A program made the translations under genes and the position numbers. Below, piece by piece: positions 60,874-64,000 of a stretch of 64,000 nucleotides of DNA (within the stretch, counting starts at the first letter, position 1; each line of letters begins with the position of its first letter). The DNA comes from Parerythrobacter jejuensis (lineage in GTDB: Bacteria; Pseudomonadota; Alphaproteobacteria; Sphingomonadales; Sphingomonadaceae), in the NCBI RefSeq assembly GCF_039536765.1, contig NZ_BAAAZF010000001.1, positions 1,426,001 to 1,490,000 on the forward strand, written 5' to 3'. The notes beneath the pieces are model-generated. The model was not told the DNA's origin and did not search any database. It saw only the letters and a list, made by a program, of their open reading frames with translations.

Positions 60874-62925
60874 TCAGGCAACCGGCTCTGGCGTGCTTGT
60901 CTCTTCCAGTTTGACGATGTCAAAGCTGCTCAGCGCAATGCGCAATGGTACTTCATCCACCGATATCACCGAGAGTTGAGGAATGGTGCGCTGGGCCAGC
61001 CGCACCATTGCCCGGCGAATCGGCCCGGCACACAGCAACACGGGATTGCGACCCTGGCGCATCATCGTGTCGACCTTGGGCGCAATCGATTTGAGCAATT
61101 GCTCTGCCAGTTTGGGATCGGCGGCAATCAGGTTCTCAGCCCCGCCCTCGCCCAATTGGCTGACGATACGGTTTTCCACCCGCGGATCGAGGCTCAGCAC
61201 GGCCAGATCGCCATGATGCCCACGCAAGGCAGCGCAGATCGAAACCGAGAGACTCTGGCGAATTTTCTCGCTGAGGATAGTCGGATCGCGTTCCTGCCGG
61301 CCAACATCGACCAGCGTTTCCAGGATGATGTCGATATTGGCAATAGAGACACGTTCCTGCAGCAGGTTCTGAAGAACCCGCTGGACATCCGAAGCCGTCA
61401 TCACATTGGGCACCAGTTCTTCTATCAGGCCGGGTTGGCGTGCCCGCACCTGATCGAGCAATTCAACTGTCGCAGCACGAGTCAGCAGGGCCGGAATTTC
61501 GGACTTGATGACTTCGTTCAGATGCGTCGTCATCACGGTCTCGGGATCGATCACGCTATATCCGCTCTCGCGCGCCTGTTCAGCCCGCCCCGGTTCGATC
61601 CAGACCCCCTCCAGACCAAAGGCCGGATCCTTGCCCGGAATGCCATCCAGCGGCTCGGCCTGGTCGCTCTGGCGCAGCGCCAGCAACCGATCTGGATGGA
61701 TCTGGCCCACACCATAGGGATCCTTGTGAATGGCAATCTGGTAGTCGAGACCGCCAAGCCCGTCACCCTCGGCAATGCTGACCTTGGGGTGTGAGAAGCC
61801 GAAGCTGCGCTCGATTGTCTTGCGCTGGGTCGCGATGCGATCGAGCAACAGCGGCTGGCGCTCTTTCCATGCATCCATCAATTCGGTGCCAAGCTTGATT
61901 TCGATTGCCTGCCCTTCGGCAACCGATCCCTTGTCCGTTGCCTCGTCTTCCACATCGCCTTCCAGCGCAGCGAGCTTCTTCGCATTGCGGATACGCACCC
62001 ACGCCACCAGCGCCACGACACCGACAATAGCGATCGGCCATTTGGGCATGCCCGGCAGCAACATCAGGCCCAGCAGGATACCGGCGACAATCAACGGGAT
62101 GCGCGGCACGCTGGAGAGCTGGCTGAAGATTTCCATGCTCAGCTGGCGATCAGCCGAAGAGCGGGTCACGATGATACCCGTAGCAACCGCGATAATCAGG
62201 GCCGGCAGCTGGGTCGCGATGCCATCACCGATGGTCAGCAGGGTGAAACGCTGCATCGCCTCGCCCCAGCTCATGCCCATTTGCGCCACGCCCACGATCA
62301 GCCCGGCGATGATATTGATCAGCAGGATGATGATCCCGGCAATCGCATCGCCTTTCACAAACTTGCTGGCCCCGTCCATCGAACCATAGAAGGACGCTTC
62401 CTTCTCCAGTTCCTGCCGCCGTGCCTGCGCCTCTTCCTGGTCGATCAGGCCGAGATTGAGGTCAGCATCGATGCTCATCTGCTGACCCGGCATGGAATCG
62501 AGCGTGAAGCGCGCGGCCACTTCGGAAACGCGCTGCGCACCACTCGTCACCACGATATACTGCACGACGACCAGGATCACGAAAACCACCAGGCCGATCA
62601 CGAAATTGCCCTGCATGGCGTAGGAGCCGATCGAATCAATCACATCACCGGCATAAGCTTCGGTAAGGATCAACCGGGTCGAGGCGACATTAAGCGACAG
62701 TCGGAACAGCGTCGCCACCAGCAGGATCGAAGGGAAGGTCGAGAATTCCACCGGTTTGGCGACGTAAAAGGTCAGCAGCAGGATCGTGAAGCCAAGCCCG
62801 AAATTCACGATGATCGCGAAATCGAGCAAGGTCGGCGGGATCGGCGAGAACAGGATCGCGATGATCAGCAAAGTGCCGAACACCAGGAACAGATCCTTGT
62901 TTCCTGCGAACATCTTCTGGATCAT
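60874..62925 (-). CDS. flhA: Flagellar biosynthesis protein FlhA
   Basis: A 683-aa export-gate protein of the flagellar type III secretion system. The N-terminal half has about eight membrane helices and the FHIPEP-family segment VATLFRLSLNVASTRLIL and FVKGDAIAGIIILLINIIAG. The cytoplasmic half contains GYSVIDPETVMTTHLNEVI, LVPNVMTASDVQRVLQNLL and ERVSIANIDIILETLVDVG. It starts 6 bases after the flhB stop, and the TPR gene follows. Its presence implies a flagellated relative. Confidence 0.97.
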   Translation of the reverse strand: MIQKMFAGNKDLFLVFGTLLIIAILFSPIPPTLLDFAIIVNFGLGFTILLLTFYVAKPVEFSTFPSILLVATLFRLSLNVASTRLILTEAYAGDVIDSIGSYAMQGNFVIGLVVFVILVVVQYIVVTSGAQRVSEVAARFTLDSMPGQQMSIDADLNLGLIDQEEAQARRQELEKEASFYGSMDGASKFVKGDAIAGIIILLINIIAGLIVGVAQMGMSWGEAMQRFTLLTIGDGIATQLPALIIAVATGIIVTRSSADRQLSMEIFSQLSSVPRIPLIVAGILLGLMLLPGMPKWPIAIVGVVALVAWVRIRNAKKLAALEGDVEDEATDKGSVAEGQAIEIKLGTELMDAWKERQPLLLDRIATQRKTIERSFGFSHPKVSIAEGDGLGGLDYQIAIHKDPYGVGQIHPDRLLALRQSDQAEPLDGIPGKDPAFGLEGVWIEPGRAEQARESGYSVIDPETVMTTHLNEVIKSEIPALLTRAATVELLDQVRARQPGLIEELVPNVMTASDVQRVLQNLLQERVSIANIDIILETLVDVGRQERDPTILSEKIRQSLSVSICAALRGHHGDLAVLSLDPRVENRIVSQLGEGGAENLIAADPKLAEQLLKSIAPKVDTMMRQGRNPVLLCAGPIRRAMVRLAQRTIPQLSVISVDEVPLRIALSSFDIVKLEETSTPEPVA

Positions 62926-62931
62926 CGCGAC

Positions 62932-64000
62932 TTATCCTTCAACGGCGGCTTGGCCATCGGCAACCGGGGCCGCAGGCGGGTTAGCAAGCGCGCGGTAAAG
63001 CCGCGCAACTTCGTGATAGTGATCGGGCCGGATCGGGCCGCCCGATGAACATTCGGCATAGAGTTTGCGCGCGAGCGGCGGATTGGGCACGACGGGGACC
63101 GCGTGGAGCCGTGCCTTGCGCTTCATCAGCTGGGCGAAATGATTGCGTCCCTTCACCCGGACTTCGGGCGCGCTCATGGTCTTGGCGTCGTAGCGCAGGG
63201 CAACCGCATAATGCTCCGGATTGACGACCAGCAGGTCCGATCCGGGCAGCTTGCCCAGCCCTTCGCTTTGCTCGCGCATCTGCTGGTGAATTTCCTTGCG
63301 CTTTTGCTTGAAACGCGGCTCGCCTTCGCGATCCTTGGTTTCACGCGTCAGCTCGCGCCGGCTCATCCGCATCTGTTTGTGAAATTCACGGCGGACGATG
63401 ATCTGGTCGATCACCATGAAAACAAAGGCGAAGCCGATGAACACCATCAGCAGGCGCGCGCCGCTTTGTTCCATCGCCCGGACCAGCCATTGCGCATCGA
63501 CCAGGCGCACACCCCAGGTCTCCAGCGCTGCGTAACCGATAAAGCCGGCTGCAGTGCAGTAGGTGAAGAACTTGGTGATGTTCTTCAGGGTTTCCTTGAG
63601 CATCTTCATCGAGAAGATCTTCTTCAGGCCCTTGGCGGGGTTGAGCTTCTTGAAGTCGGGCTTGAGCGGATGGGTGGACCATACGAACCCGCGCAGCTGC
63701 AGAATCTCCAGCGTAATCAGCACGATCATGATCACCGCGCCCAGGATCACGAGCGGCTGGAATGCGCCCCAATAGGTTTCGGCGACCACACCCAGCGCTT
63801 CCATCGGATCGCCGCGGCCGGTGATCCCCGCGGCAAAGCTATACCGCATGATGTCGGCCAGATTGCCGAAGAACGTCTCGCCCATGAACATCGCCACGCC
63901 TGCCACCGCGATCAGGCTGCCAACGAAGCCAAGGTCCATTCCGCGCGCAACCTGCCCCTTTTCTCGCGCCTTCTTCAGCTTGAACGGGGTTGGTTCCTCG
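62932..64000 (-). CDS. flhB: Flagellar biosynthesis protein FlhB, 5' end outside the window
   Basis: Export-gate switch protein; the reading frame stays open to the window edge, where it encodes EEPTPFKLKKAREKGQVARG, the usual FlhB N-terminus, so only a few residues are missing. An ATG at 63939 is internal. Four membrane helices are followed by a cytoplasmic domain (RREFHKQMRMSRRELTRETK). The autocleavage site, NPTH in most FlhB, reads NPEH here, within LLVVNPEHYAVALRYD. The Asn-Pro bond needed for cleavage is kept. The stop is 6 bases before flhA. Confidence 0.95.
   Translation of the reverse strand, partial: EEPTPFKLKKAREKGQVARGMDLGFVGSLIAVAGVAMFMGETFFGNLADIMRYSFAAGITGRGDPMEALGVVAETYWGAFQPLVILGAVIMIVLITLEILQLRGFVWSTHPLKPDFKKLNPAKGLKKIFSMKMLKETLKNITKFFTYCTAAGFIGYAALETWGVRLVDAQWLVRAMEQSGARLLMVFIGFAFVFMVIDQIIVRREFHKQMRMSRRELTRETKDREGEPRFKQKRKEIHQQMREQSEGLGKLPGSDLLVVNPEHYAVALRYDAKTMSAPEVRVKGRNHFAQLMKRKARLHAVPVVPNPPLARKLYAECSSGGPIRPDHYHEVARLYRALANPPAAPVADGQAAVEG

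Noticed and set aside
1-64000. CRISPR arrays, insertion sequences, prophage genes, tRNA or rRNA genes
   Set aside because: No regularly spaced repeats, transposase or phage structural motifs, or tRNA/rRNA-like sequences were recognised on reading both strands. A covariance-model scan would be needed to exclude small RNAs.

Overview
The window looks like chromosomal DNA of an alphaproteobacterium, most likely a sphingomonad of the Erythrobacteraceae type. This rests on gene content: the order coaBC-ubiB-ubiE-mutM-rpsT-dnaA, a UPF0262 protein, a CC_3452-family exported protein, a NodT-type outer-membrane lipoprotein, and lipid-catabolism genes. Base composition is high in G+C nearly throughout. 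No tRNA, rRNA, IS element, prophage or CRISPR array was seen. Genes are tightly packed, often with 1-4 base stop/start overlaps. The only gene-free stretch over 300 bases is the dnaA leader (7222-7703).

Layout. (1) 1-9.1 kb: coaBC (with a large acidic linker), a DUF4345 membrane protein, a poly-proline lipoprotein, ubiB, ubiE, mutM, rpsT and dnaA. (2) 9.2-18.2 kb: mixed housekeeping genes: a MoeB/ThiF protein, a flavodoxin-fold reductase, a sirtuin, the coupled set dapB / HEAGH protein / nth, a dicarboxylate symporter, dapE, a cupin, an S1/P1 nuclease and a GST. (3) 18.3-21.7 kb: the rpmH-rnpA-yidD-yidC-engB cluster on the minus strand. (4) 21.8-33.9 kb: a ClpP-like periplasmic protein, comM, an HxlR regulator facing a CC_3452 gene across palindromes, a HAD phosphatase, rpmJ, galE, an M14 carboxypeptidase coupled to an EEP-family protein, an AT-richer TPR-like orphan, cdd with a degenerate GH25 protein, and UPF0262. 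(5) 34-41.3 kb: dnaB, a cardiolipin-synthase-like protein, rpoZ, an orphan ParA, DUF3667 and ftsH.

(6) 41.4-48.2 kb: two TetR modules. The first is tetR-SRPBCC-DUF1761 with twin operator-like palindromes. The second TetR faces an operon encoding an FtsX/DevC-type permease, an ATPase, an HlyD-type adaptor and a NodT-type lipoprotein, which together would make a complete tripartite exporter. (7) 48.1-51.8 kb: a translationally coupled cassette of DUF3604, a parvulin-type PPIase and HupE/UreJ. (8) 52-59.7 kb: fatty or branched acyl-CoA catabolism: two acyl-CoA dehydrogenases of the LCAD/IVD type, an alpha/beta hydrolase, an AMACR-type CoA transferase-fold racemase, an enoyl-CoA hydratase and a thiolase, with an odd TraB/GumN-like protein inserted. 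(9) 59.7-64 kb: the end of a flagellar export operon, flhB (cut by the window edge), flhA and a TPR gene 7 bases after flhA.

Most of the window is ordinary core genome. The items most worth a second look are a near-perfect 33-base-pair hairpin between ubiE and ubiB, the structured dnaA leader, the DUF3604-PPIase-HupE cassette, the paired TetR operators, apparent loss of key residues in MutM, GH25 and TraB/GumN family members, and the TPR-like orphan at 31-32.3 kb.
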